A stretch of 64,000 nt of DNA from Stenogyne calaminthoides (Eukaryota; Streptophyta; Magnoliopsida; Lamiales; Lamiaceae), in assembly GCA_037126765.1 (NCBI GenBank), contig JBBCBC010000007.1:41891394-41955393 (forward strand). The letters run 5' to 3'. How positions within the stretch are numbered: position 1 is the first letter of the stretch; each line of letters begins with the position of its first letter. Positions 1 to 9,416 of this stretch are shown piece after piece. Made by a program: the position numbers and the translations under genes. The notes under the pieces were generated by a model. That model saw only the letters and a list, made by a program, of their open reading frames with translations. It searched no databases and was not told the DNA's origin.

Positions 1-2096
1 CGCTGCCTCGACGTCACAGTTCTCGTCATGAAGCCGTCAATAGACAGTGTTTTGGGCATATTGCACGAGATCGGTCCCAATCTGAGATACCCCGTAACGA
101 AGAGGATGTAATTTTACCAAGGCTAAGACCTCGCAGATCGTCAGAAGAGATATCAAGGCCCGACCTGAGGACTTGCGGTCAGGGTGACCTCGAGGACCTC
201 GGTCTGACGTAAATGCAGAGCATTAACTACGACTGGACGGGTGTCAGACAGTCGGCGCCGAAAACTTTCCTGAAGCAAGATTAAGTCAGAGATAAATCAG
301 CAAAGGACGATTATGAATGACAGATCGAAATACTTAAACTGCTAATTCCCTGCAAATCCGGAATTACCTTGGGTGAAGTCCCAGCGAGGTGCCTGAGGTT
401 GTCATGCCTCAGGCGACCTCCCGTGACCTCAAAGACAAATCAAATCAGTCTTGTAGCATTTAATGATCTGCAAAGTAACTTTCGCCTCTTTGTACTTGTA
501 ATCCGGGAGAGTGAGCTCAACTCTCCCAAACACTATAAATAGGATTCATTTATAACCCAAATGACTAGAGAACTCATACCATACCAAACCTCTTCAAAAT
601 TTACTTCTTGCATTTAAGTTCAACGTTTACTCTCAATACAATCATGAGCAATTAATACAATCCTTATCTCATAATTACTTTTTTGTGTCATCAAGATCCT
701 AAGCCACATTCTAATCCCTAATCTCGATAAATTGATGCACAACAGACACCAAGATCAGTTCCTACATAAACAATTCACCCGATTCTCAAATTAACTTTAT
801 CCAACTGCCACAAAACCAATCAATTTTAGCAGAGATGGACGCATCTGAAAATCCCGGAGACAAAATTCGTCTATTAGTGGAGGGCCACAAGGGTCTTATC
901 AAAGACGTTGTTTCTGAAATAATCAAGAACCAGAAATTGAAAAAGATTTCGGGATTCGTAATGGACATGTTTTGCACGGCCATGATTGATGTAGCCAATG
1001 AATTCGAAGCCCCTTCGTACGTTTTCTTCACTTGCGACGCGACTTCATTGGGATTCTGGATGCATCTTCAACATCTGTAAGACGATCAAGATCTGATGGA
1101 GTACGATGGTTCAGAGGATTCGATCTCTGTTCCGACTTATGTTAACCCTGTTCCAGCCAGAGTGTGGCCTTCTTCAATTTTCGACAAAGAGAGTGGCTTT
1201 CTTGATTTCATGAAACGTTTAGGGAGACAAAAGGGATTATAGTTAATATTTTCCTTGAATTGGAATATTATGCCATCAAATACCTATGTGATGATGAGAA
1301 AATCCCAAATGTTTACTCTGTGGGGCCCGTGCTTCGGGATGAAGAAGAGAGAGGGCCGAAACGACGTGGTCGGGTGGCTCGACGAGCAACCCGATGCGTC
1401 GGTCGTCGTCTGCTTTGGAAGCGGAGAAGCTTTAGAAGGGGAGCAAGTGAGGGAAATCGCAAAGGGTCTAGAACAGAGCAAACAGAGGTTTTTGTGGTTG
1501 TTGCGAAAGCATTTTAATAATTCAATGGGTTTTCCAGGCGAAAACGAAAATCCAGATGAAGTATTGCCGGAAGGGTTTCTTGATAGGACTAAAGGGATAG
1601 GGAAAGTGATAGGGTGGGCCCCACAGCTGGCGGTGCTGAATCACCGCGCAGTCGAAGGGTTCGTTTCGCACTGCGGGTGGAACTCAATTCTGGAGATTGT
1701 GTGGTTTGGAGTGTCGATTGACACGTTTCCTTTGTATGCAGAGCAGCAGCTGAATGCGTTTGAGCTGGTTAAGGAATTGGGGATGGCGGAAATGATCAGA
1801 TTGGACTACCATAAAGACATGATGGGAAAACGGCCATCGGGAGATTGTGGGTGCAGAGGAGATTTAGGCGGTACTGATACGGCAGCTGATGGGTGAGGGA
1901 GAAGGTGAAGGAAATGAAGGACAAAGCGAGGTCGGCTTTGCTTGAAGGTGGATCTTCTTATAATGCAAAACGGCTTTTTATTGAAGGTTCGAGACCGGCA
2001 ACCAATCGAGACGAAGTTGCACAGCCCGACAACGTTCTGACGCTGAAATTGGGGAGGAAGAAAAGTACTCCCCCTAACTACTCGGGAAATTATTGA
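1..2096 (+). pseudogene. UGT71-like UDP-glycosyltransferase pseudogene, split by a solo LTR
   Basis: A broken family-1 glycosyltransferase, the upstream tandem relative of the intact gene at 4028. The N-terminal end lies outside the window: bases 1-47 encode a strand like RCLDVTVLVMKPSID, and the same frame resumes at 745 (DTKISSYINN) after a 697-bp LTR. It continues through FIQLPQNQS and MDASENPGDK. Breaks: an in-frame TAA at 1078-1080, a frameshift near 1215-1225, a compensating shift near 1355, and another shift between about 1815 and 1890. The PSPG sugar-donor box is recognisable near 1615-1746 (WAPQ, HCGWNS, AEQQ) but altered: ESVW has become EIVW, GVP has become GVS, and the W of the usual WP motif has become F. 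The C-terminus is poorly conserved after GGSS near 1960, so the 3' limit is approximate. No functional product is expected. Confidence 0.9.
48..744 (+). mobile_element. Solo LTR (697 bp) inside the UGT pseudogene
   Basis: The sequence begins TGTTTTGGGC and ends GCACAACA, so it has TG...CA termini. It is flanked by a 5-bp TSD with one mismatch (GACAG at 43-47, GACAC at 745-749). Removing the LTR and one TSD copy restores the UGT reading frame exactly (...SID then TKISS...), which fixes the boundaries. A TATA box (TATAAAT, 534-540) in the right half matches an LTR promoter on the plus strand. No internal retrotransposon sequence or second LTR is present, so this is a solo LTR left by LTR-LTR recombination. 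Superfamily not determined. Confidence 0.85.
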
Positions 2097-2367
2097 AATC
2101 ACAACTGTTTATTCCGCAAATTTATTCATTCTACGTATTTCTGGCTATACTACTTTTCTTGTTACTTGTGGTTAGAACCAACTCTTTTTCTAACTGAATG
2201 TATCCGATGCAAATTTGATTGAGAATAAGTTTAAAATTAAAGGATTTGGCATAAATTTCATCAACTCTACTTTTTGTTCCAAGTACATATTTTGCTTTTT
2301 CACCGATCGATCTAAATAATTACGCTATCAGTTGCACTATAGATGTACTATGCACCAAAATACACTA
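2097..2367. other. Intergenic sequence, nothing recognised
   Basis: AT-rich DNA between the UGT pseudogene and the fold-back block. No coding or repeat structure was seen. Confidence 0.5.
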
Positions 2368-2570
2368 TTGCTAAATCTACACTAATCAGAGTGGATGTTT
2401 GACGTTTATGTTTGTATATCAGTGTCGCGCGGCGTGCGCGACATAATCTGTGCCGGTCGCGCCACGCTCGCGACAAAAAAAAAATTATTTTTTATTTTAA
2501 TTAAATTTGAATAAATTTATAATTTATTAATTATAATTAATTCCACAATAATTAAAAGTATTAATCGATA

Positions 2571-3275
2571 CTCCCTCCGTCCCATAATAACATACACATT
2601 TAATGTTTTCACGTGTTTTTACGAGCGAGTTATAAAGTATTAGTTGTTTCATTAATTAGTTGTGCAATTCTTCATTTAATTGCAGGGTAAATTCAGAATT
2701 AATGGAGATCCAGTGGATTTCAGAATCGCATTCTTCAAGGTTTGTGCAACATTCATGCGTCAAGGATGGAGAAACCGCCAATTATGTGCCGACGGACAGA
2801 TAAAAAAGAAACCGTGTTTAGATTGGGGAAAAGACATTTAAATTTTATGTATGTTTTTATTATTAATCAAGACTGCTTAATATTTTTAGAGTGCGTAATA
2901 TTATTTGTATCAATACTTATAATTAAAGTGCTTAATATTTTTAGAGTGCTTAATATTATTTTTATAGTGCCGGCCCCGATCAAGTGGTGTGATATTATCA
3001 TCATCTTTGTCGATCGCGCCGGTACACCATGACACCCAACAAATAGTCACACGTCCCCTATGATTAGTGTAGATTTCTTTTTTTTCATGTTTAAATTGAT
3101 AATTGAACTAATATTTTTCAATAAATGAACTAATAAAAAGTAACTAATATTTTTTTTTAATGAAACAATTAATACTTTATTACTAAATAATTTATACTTT
3201 AAAATTAATTAAAAAATTCGCTCTTAAAAACACGTGAAAACAGCAAATGTATACATTATTATGGGACGGAGGGAG
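2571..3275. mobile_element. Stowaway-type (Tc1/mariner) element, 705 bp
   Basis: The terminal inverted repeats start CTCCCTCCGTCCCATAATAA on both ends and stay similar for roughly 100 bp. The element is flanked by TA (2569-2570 and 3276-3277), the Tc1/mariner TSD. At 705 bp it is longer than a typical Stowaway MITE, because it holds extra internal sequence including the ORF-like segment at 2686. No transposase was recognised. Confidence 0.85.
2686..2841 (+). other. Exon-like 51-codon open segment inside the Stowaway element
   Basis: An open segment follows an acceptor-like site (TTGCAG at 2680-2685) and reads GKFRINGDPVDF, then RIAFFKVCATFM, RQGWRNRQLCADG and QIKKKPCLDWGKDI before TAA at 2839-2841. 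The composition (Trp, Cys, balanced charge) looks like real protein rather than AT-rich noise. I do not recognise the family. It may be a host gene fragment captured by the element, or a transposase relic. Confidence 0.4.
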
Positions 3276-3586
3276 TATCAATTAATACTTTTAATTAATG
3301 TGTGATTAATTATAATTAATAAATTATAAATGAATTAAAATTTAATTAATAAAATCGAAAAAAAATTGTGCGCGACACGCTCCATCTCCTCCGATGACAA
3401 GCATGGCGCGCGGCACCTGGGGCTTGGATAAATATAAACCAGCAAACACACACATAATGTCTCATGTCGCTTCTGATGTGCGTAGATTTAGTATAACTCA
3501 CCAAAATACATACAAGTCTTCACTTCACCATATGAATTGATACATTTTATTAAAAAAATTGACTAAAATTTGTATGCATTCTGGTG

Positions 3587-3771
3587 CACTGTACATTCAT
3601 AGTATATTTTAAAATTATATTATTTTTTATATTATAAGATGTAATTTGTTTACACTGGACCATGTAACTATTAATATGGAAAAATAATTGTATTGTTCAA
3701 CGTAAACAAACTACATCTTTCAATATAACAAGTTATATAATTTTAAAATATATTATTATGAGTGTACAGTG
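3587..3771. mobile_element. MITE-like fold-back element upstream of the UGT gene
   Basis: The arms CACTGTACATTCATAG and its near-inverse CTATTATGAGTGTACAGTG-type end bracket about 185 bp. Inner arms (TTTTAAAATTATAT, GTTTAC) also pair, giving a near-complete hairpin. No clear TSD was found, so the superfamily is unassigned. It ends about 170 bp before the UGT TATA box. Confidence 0.6.
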
Positions 3772-3941
3772 TATCTAAACGAAGATGTTGCACATGAGAT
3801 CCACACAAAAAATAATAATCAAAGCGTTTTCCGAGAGTAATGGTTACGTCGCGACGTTTCAGAAGAAAACGAAATCAATTCAAAGTCAACCAGACAGACA
3901 TAGCGTGCCACGTTATCTACATTTTCCAAGTGGTGTATGTA

Positions 3942-3948
3942 TATATAA
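3942..3948 (+). promoter_or_regulatory. TATA box of the UGT gene
   Basis: TATATAA lies 80 bp upstream of the chosen ATG at 4028, leaving a 5' leader of about 50 nt if transcription starts about 30 nt downstream. Confidence 0.6.
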
Positions 3949-4027
3949 TCATGCCCTAAATCAGCTCAATTTTTATAATCAATCTTCCGCTATTTGCTCT
4001 TTCACTTTCCCTTTTGCAGCAGAAAAA

Positions 4028-5419
4028 ATGTCCGTACAAAAATCAACCCTAGTGTTCATCCCATTCCCCGTGGCGAGCCACTTCACGGCGGCGGTGAAGG
4101 CGGCGAAGCTCCTCGCCGATCGCGACGATCGCCTCCACGTCTCAGTCCTCATCATGAACCTCCCAATTTCCAACATCAACATCGCTTCTTTCACCAACAA
4201 TTCATCATACTCCCGCTTAAACTTCGTGCAAATCCCGGAAAACAAATCCGATTCAACGGAGCTGATGAAATCGCCGATCAATTTGGTCCCCCGGTTAATC
4301 GCGAGCCAAAGGGGCCCGATCAAAGAAATAATTGAGGCCCGGAAAACAGGGTCGGATCCCCTGTTTTTCATCGTTGATATTTTCTGCATTTCGTTGATTG
4401 ATCTGGCGAAAGAGCTCGGATCCCCTGCTTTTCTGTTCTTCACTAGCGGCGCGGCTTCTCTGGGGTTAATGTTCCATTTGCAGAGTTTCTGCGATGATGA
4501 AAATGAGGATTTAAAGAAGTATGAAGATTCAGATTTCGCGATTTCGAGTCCTACTTATCTTAACTCTGTTCCTGCGAAAGTGTGGCCTTCTCTGGCGTTT
4601 GATAACGGAGGGGCATTTTTGTACCTTTCAAGAAAGATGAGGGACGCGGATGGAATAATCGTGAACACGTTTTTCGAATTCGAGCGCCACGCGCTCGAAT
4701 CCCTCTCTTCCGACGACAAAATTCCGCGGATTTACCCCATGGGGCCGATCATTCAAGACGAGAGAGAGGAGAAGCAGGACGGGATCATCGCGTGGCTCGA
4801 CGAGCAACCCGATGATTCCGTCGTGTTTCTCTGTTTCGGCACCGGCGGGTTTTTTAGCGAGGATCAGGTGAAGGAAATAGCGGCGGCGTTGGAAAATAGC
4901 GGGCGGAGATTTTTGTGGTCGTTGAGAAAGCCACCTCCGGCGAACGGGGGGTCTCCCGGGGAATACGAGAACCCCGATGAAGTGTTGCCGGGAGGGTTCC
5001 TCGACCGCACGGCGGGTGTTGGGAAGGTGATCGGGTGGGCTCCGCAGATGGAGGTGTTGTCTCACCGTGCGGTGGGTGGCTTCGTTTCTCACTGTGGATG
5101 GAACTCGGTTATGGAGAGTGTTTGGTGCGGTGTCCCGATGGCCGTGTGGCCTCTGGCCGCGGAGCAACAGATGAATGCGTTCCAATTGGTGAAGGATTTT
5201 GAAATGGCGGTCGAGATTAAAATGGATTATAGGAAAAATAGTGATATGATTGTGTCCAGTGAAAAAATCGAGAAGGCAATCCGGGAGTTGATGGATCCGA
5301 ATAATGAGATTCGGGTTAGGGTTAACGAGTTGAAGGAGAAAAGTAGGAAAGTAATGGAAATAGGAGGGTCGTCGCAAGATTTCTTGGGTCGTTTGATCGA
5401 TAATTTCTTACGTAATTAA
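4028..5419 (+). CDS. UDP-glycosyltransferase, UGT71-type, intact
   Basis: An intact single-exon family-1 glycosyltransferase of 463 residues, a normal length. Such cytosolic enzymes transfer glucose from UDP-glucose to hydroxyls of small acceptors (flavonoids, other phenolics, terpenoids, hormones); the acceptor cannot be read here. The N-terminal motif FIPFPVASHF carries the catalytic His18, and the partner Asp117 is in FIVDIF. The 44-residue PSPG box spans W337-Q380 (WAPQ, GGFVSHCGWNS, GVP, WPLAAEQQ); Trp358 and terminal Gln380 favour UDP-glucose over UDP-galactose. The order and motifs fit the UGT71 group, by recognition only. ATG 4028 is preferred over the in-frame ATG at 3785, because the extra 81 residues overlap the TATA box and a MITE and lack family similarity. 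AATAAG near 5518 is a possible polyadenylation signal. Its upstream neighbour is a dead paralogue. Confidence 0.95.
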   Translation: MSVQKSTLVFIPFPVASHFTAAVKAAKLLADRDDRLHVSVLIMNLPISNINIASFTNNSSYSRLNFVQIPENKSDSTELMKSPINLVPRLIASQRGPIKEIIEARKTGSDPLFFIVDIFCISLIDLAKELGSPAFLFFTSGAASLGLMFHLQSFCDDENEDLKKYEDSDFAISSPTYLNSVPAKVWPSLAFDNGGAFLYLSRKMRDADGIIVNTFFEFERHALESLSSDDKIPRIYPMGPIIQDEREEKQDGIIAWLDEQPDDSVVFLCFGTGGFFSEDQVKEIAAALENSGRRFLWSLRKPPPANGGSPGEYENPDEVLPGGFLDRTAGVGKVIGWAPQMEVLSHRAVGGFVSHCGWNSVMESVWCGVPMAVWPLAAEQQMNAFQLVKDFEMAVEIKMDYRKNSDMIVSSEKIEKAIRELMDPNNEIRVRVNELKEKSRKVMEIGGSSQDFLGRLIDNFLRN

Positions 5420-5532
5420 TGTGTTTTTGACGTTGCTTATGTTTTCCAATAATGTCTAGTTTGATTACATTTCATTGAAGTAGTATGTACGTTTTTCTTC
5501 AAATAAGTTGCTTAATTAATAAGATTTTCACT

Positions 5533-6141
5533 CAGGGACGGACTTACTAAGGGCCCAGGGGGGCCCTGGGCCCACCTAAAATTTGAATTTTTTTTAAGAG
5601 TATATTCATATTATATATATAAAATTAAAAATAAAAATCAAAATTATTGCTTATGTAATACAGAAATGGTTGTGGCGGTGTGCATACATTAATTTAATGG
5701 GCCAAATAAGTATGTACATAAGACATTCACAATTTAATTAAATTTATGAGTTATTGTGAAAGATAAATAATAACCACCATCGTAACCACTTTTTAAATTT
5801 CAAGATTTAATTGTTTTTTTTTTTCATATTCCTAAAAAAAAAACCCCACGATTTTTTTGTCTTTCTCCCCTTTGGAGCACCAATGAACATGTATCGTTTT
5901 TTTTTCTTTCTTTTACTTTTGAAATTTATTACTTAGAACATGAAGTGTTTTAGGAGAGAATCTTTATAATTTAGTTGTATTAAATATTAGTTTTTTAATG
6001 TTTATGTAATTATGTTTAATATTTCAACTATATAAATACAGGTATTAGTTTATGTTCTTAATTTAAAATTTTATTTTTATTTTTTTTAATTATTATTATT
6101 AATTTGGACCCCCCTCTTCGAAAGTCCTGGGTCCGTCACTG
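5533..6141. mobile_element. hAT-type non-autonomous element, 609 bp
   Basis: The termini are CAGGGACGGAC and, on the other strand, CAGTGACGGAC. The flanks carry a perfect 8-bp TSD, TTTTCACT (5525-5532 and 6142-6149), which marks the hAT superfamily. The interior is AT-rich and non-coding. The element sits about 110 bp after the UGT stop codon. Confidence 0.9.
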
Positions 6142-6151
6142 TTTTCACTAA

Positions 6152-6785
6152 TCCCCCTATATATTAATAGGGAGTTTTTTCTTGATGATGTGTCAATTTC
6201 ACAATGAGAAGTTTGATAGACATGTCATTAAAATAAATCATATGTGTCATCATATGTGTCATTGTATTTAAATACATTTTAAACAATAGAAAATTTTATT
6301 TTTTTAGGCCTCTCACGTTGTTCTTTCCTCCTCCATCGTCCCACCGTTCCCTTCTCATCGTCTACCTTCTGTCATGCTTTTCTCAATGTCAGTCATCCGC
6401 AGCTCGCCTCTCAATTCTCTCACCTTTGTTAGTAGTGTCAATTTCTGAATTGGTTTGCTTAGTTTAAACTTTTAGTTTTACTATTTTTTAAGTTAGAGGT
6501 TCATTCACTTCCCCTTATACGTGTTTTATTAAGTGAATAAAAAATGATATTTTTATTATAAGTGTCTTGATTTAAAATTAATTATTTTATAAATTAATTA
6601 CATCTATATTAATTTATATTTTATTTTATAATACTAAATTTATATTAAAATATTATTATAATAATTTGTCATATAAAATGACAAATGTTAAAATGTATAT
6701 TAACTAAGTTAAAAGAAAATTTTAATATTACAACTTACAAAATTTAATTTATTTAAAATCTCGTGTAACACACGGGTTCTACACT
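6152..6785 (+). mobile_element. Helitron, first unit of a tandem dimer
   Basis: It starts TCCCCCTATATA after an A, matching the Helitron rule of insertion between A and T with a 5' TC end. It runs through a TA-rich body and ends with a decayed 3' hairpin (CTCGTGTAACACACGGG) plus TTCTACACT, lacking the final AG of the CTAG terminus. It joins the next unit without a spacer. Non-coding, about 634 bp. Confidence 0.8.
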
Positions 6786-7431
6786 TCCCCCTATATACTA
6801 ATAGAGAGTTTTTCATTGATGATATGTCAACTCCACATTGATTTAATCTATGTATCACTCTATGAGAAGTTTGATAGACATGTCATTAAAATTAATCATA
6901 TGTGTCATTCTATTTAAATACACAATAGAAAATTTTGTTTTTTTAGGCCTCTCACGTTGTTCTTTCCGCCTCCATCGTCCCAATTTCCTTCTCTCATCAT
7001 CGTCTTATTACATCATGCTTTTCTCGATGTCAGTCATCCGCAGCTCGCCTCTCAATTCTCTCGCCTTTGTTAGTAGTGTCAATTTTTGAATTGGTTAGCT
7101 AAGTTTAAACTTTCAGTTTTACTATTTTTTTATGTTAGAGATTCATTAACTTCCCCTTATACGTGTTTTTATTAAGTGAATAAAAAAATAATATTTTCAT
7201 TATACTTGTCTTGATTTAAAATTAATTATTTTATAAATTAATTACATCTATATTAATTTATATTTTATTTTATAATACTAAATTTATATTAAAATATTAT
7301 TATAATAATTTGTCATATAATATGACAAATGTTAAAATTTATATTAACTAAGTTAAAAAAAAACTTTAATATTACAACTTAAAAAATTTAATTTATTTAA
7401 AATCCCGTGTAACACACGGGTTCTACACTAG
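6786..7431 (+). mobile_element. Helitron, second unit of a tandem dimer
   Basis: About 646 bp, closely similar to the preceding unit over its whole length. It starts TCCCCCTATATAC and ends in CTAG (7428-7431) followed by T, with a 7-bp-stem hairpin (CCCGTGT, AAC loop, ACACGGG; 7404-7420) just upstream. These are the standard 3' features of a non-autonomous Helitron. It encodes no Rep/helicase. Confidence 0.85.
7404..7420 (+). terminator. Helitron 3' termination hairpin
   Basis: A perfect 7-bp stem (CCCGTGT/ACACGGG) with an AAC loop, 7 bp before the CTAG end. In this family the hairpin marks the end of rolling-circle transfer. In the upstream unit the stem is altered by one base. Confidence 0.75.
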
Positions 7432-7700
7432 TAAGGTACTAATATCAAATGACATGATTGGATTGGTCTCCGGGCGAAACTTAATTCTAATATGAAATTT
7501 ATATCACTATACTTATAAATTAATAATACTATATTTAGCAACTAACATCATCGTATTTATAAACTGTATCATAGCATTAGATATTATTAGTACTACTCCC
7601 TCCGTCTCAACATTATTTGTCTTATTTGGACGTTCCAACATTACTTGAACACTCTCAAAATGAAAATAAATATAATATTAATACACTCACAACACCCTTA

Positions 7701-9220
7701 GGGTCCATTTACTTTGGGTGATAAGATTGGATAAGAATTAATTATCTACCCTTATCACTTATTTACGTTGTTTGATCAAAAAAAATATTTAAATCCCAAA
7801 TTCCGGGATAAAATTTAAAATTTGGGATTATGGTTGATATTAAATCCACTGTTTTCAAAACCGGGTTGAACCGGCCGGTTCAACCGGTTGAACTGAAACC
7901 GAAACCAAAACCCGTTAAAAAAGCACTATATAACCGGATTTCGAGTTGAACAAAGTTGAACTGGGTCAAAACCGGTCAAAAATCCTGGATTCAACCTAAA
8001 ATAACCGGATTTTTTCCTTTTTTTTTTTAAATTAAATTATTAATTTATATTAAATATTTAAACTTTTAAATTTATATTCCTCTCACATTTTTCTCCAATA
8101 CTTTCGATGTGGGATAAATGTATGAGGTGGGACAAAATTTATAAAATATGATATGAAAAGTTATAAAATATATATTTACATTTTTGTAGGTGTATACTTA
8201 TTTTGTTTTTTTAACTAAACATAAGCGGTTGAATCCGTAGGTTGAATCCAGTCCGATTTGGTTGAACCGTGGCCAAATTGGTCTGTCTTGGGATTCGATC
8301 ACCGGTTCGGTTATGAAAACATTGATTAAATCCAACGAAAGAGGGTGTGATAATTTATTTTCCATGGGGATATAGTGTACAATGTCCAAATTAGCCCTAG
8401 AACTTAATTCTCTCGTGAAAAAGAGTAGGTCTCTTGGATGTGATTTCACTGAACTCTTCAATGCCGACGAAAATGGTGGAACACCACCACACGAAAAAGA
8501 AGCATGGGTGGCGGTGCCCAACACCGGCGGAGACGTGAGAGGTGATAAAACCCCTCGCCCGACACCACCTCCTCGCTGTCACTGCTGTCTTCTTTCCTCA
8601 ACTGCTCTCCTCCTTCTGAAACCGCTGCTCCATGCTCTTTGAATTTTTATTTTCTGAGAAATAAGAGAAATTGGAAACAGGCTGCATTTCATGCCAAGGG
8701 AAATACATAAACAATTTTTCAGATCAGTTTCTTCAGAGATTAGATTGCGGCATCCTCAAAATTTGGACCCTAATATTTCACCTAGTAAGATTTTGTTTGA
8801 GGGAGATATGCTCATAAATCAGATTTTCAAGTTCCATTCATAATGGATTTGTATTTATTTTTTTCATAGAATTCAATTTTTTTTTTTTTTATGACCAGTT
8901 TATCTTCAAATTAAAATCAATCCAGAAAGCAAATCAATGAAAACCATTTCAAAACAAGCCGCGATTTGACTCTGTCTATTTTATTTACCAACTGATTTGC
9001 ATATATTTGTCAAAAATTGAATGAGAATTTCTTGGTAGGGATGAAAACGAAGATGGGGCGGAGGTGGTGAGGAGGGTAGTTCAGTAATTGGGTGAATTAA
9101 GTTTTATCAAATTCGCTCCAAGTAAATGATGGATAAGATACTTAATTTCAACCTTCATCCCCAATTTCATCGCACCTTATCATATCTACTCTAATTCTTA
9201 TTTTTAAAGTAAACGGTGTA
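7701..9220. mobile_element. Harbinger-like TIR element, middle layer of the nest
   Basis: The termini GGGTCCATTTACTTT and, on the minus strand, TACACCGTTTACTTT are inverted repeats flanked by TTA on both sides (7698-7700, 9221-9223), matching the 3-bp TSD of PIF/Harbinger. The interior has GATAAG-rich subterminal motifs on both arms, a Mutator MITE, and GC-richer DNA at about 8440-8640 with an open frame I do not recognise. Confidence 0.6.
7848..8324. mobile_element. Mutator-type MITE, 477 bp, innermost layer
   Basis: It has a perfect 9-bp TSD, ATTAAATCC (7839-7847 and 8325-8333). Its inverted ends are built on TGTTTTCAAAACCG / TGTTTTCATAACCG, with further CCGGTT-rich subterminal repeats. 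A 9-bp TSD points to the Mutator superfamily. Non-coding. Confidence 0.85.
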
Positions 9221-9416
9221 TTATTTTATTCCACTCAAACTCACTAAAACCCATTTTACTTGATTTGCGTGTCATTTTCAGTATTCAAGTCATCTTGGGA
9301 CCGAAAGAGTAGTTTATAAGAATATCCATGAATAAGTTTCATAGAGTTTGTGTGACATGATTTGTGTGGTATCATTTGATCCTCTTGACTTGAAATATTT
9401 AAATAATTATCAAACT

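Larger units (their letters stand above)
2368..3505. repeat. Complex fold-back (inverted repeat) block
   Basis: A long, layered inverted repeat. The outermost arms share CTAAATCTAC-type ends (near 2371 on plus, near 3490 on minus). Next inward are GC-rich arms with GCGCGACA-like motifs (2425-2475 and 3367-3415), then AT-rich arms that flank the Stowaway element on both sides (about 2486-2568 and 3278-3366). A third minus-oriented copy of the AAATCTACACTAATCA end lies inside, at about 3060-3075. The arms therefore pair in more than one register, which suggests nested or rearranged fold-back elements. Confidence 0.65.
7596..9309. mobile_element. Stowaway-like element, outer shell of a three-layer nest
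   Basis: The left end CTCCCTCCGTCTCAACATTA and the right end (minus strand CTCTTTCGGTCCCAAG) are degenerate Stowaway inverted repeats flanked by TA (7594-7595, 9310-9311). Without the Harbinger-like insertion the element would be about 190 bp, a normal Stowaway MITE size. Confidence 0.6.

Noticed and set aside
3785..4027. An 81-codon N-terminal extension of the UGT frame, starting at ATG 3785
   Set aside because: It overlaps the end of a MITE and the TATA box, lacks UGT similarity, and the family start motif follows ATG 4028 at the usual distance.
4628..5377. A 249-codon open frame antisense to the UGT gene
   Set aside because: A shadow of the GC-rich coding strand, with low-complexity composition and no recognisable domain.
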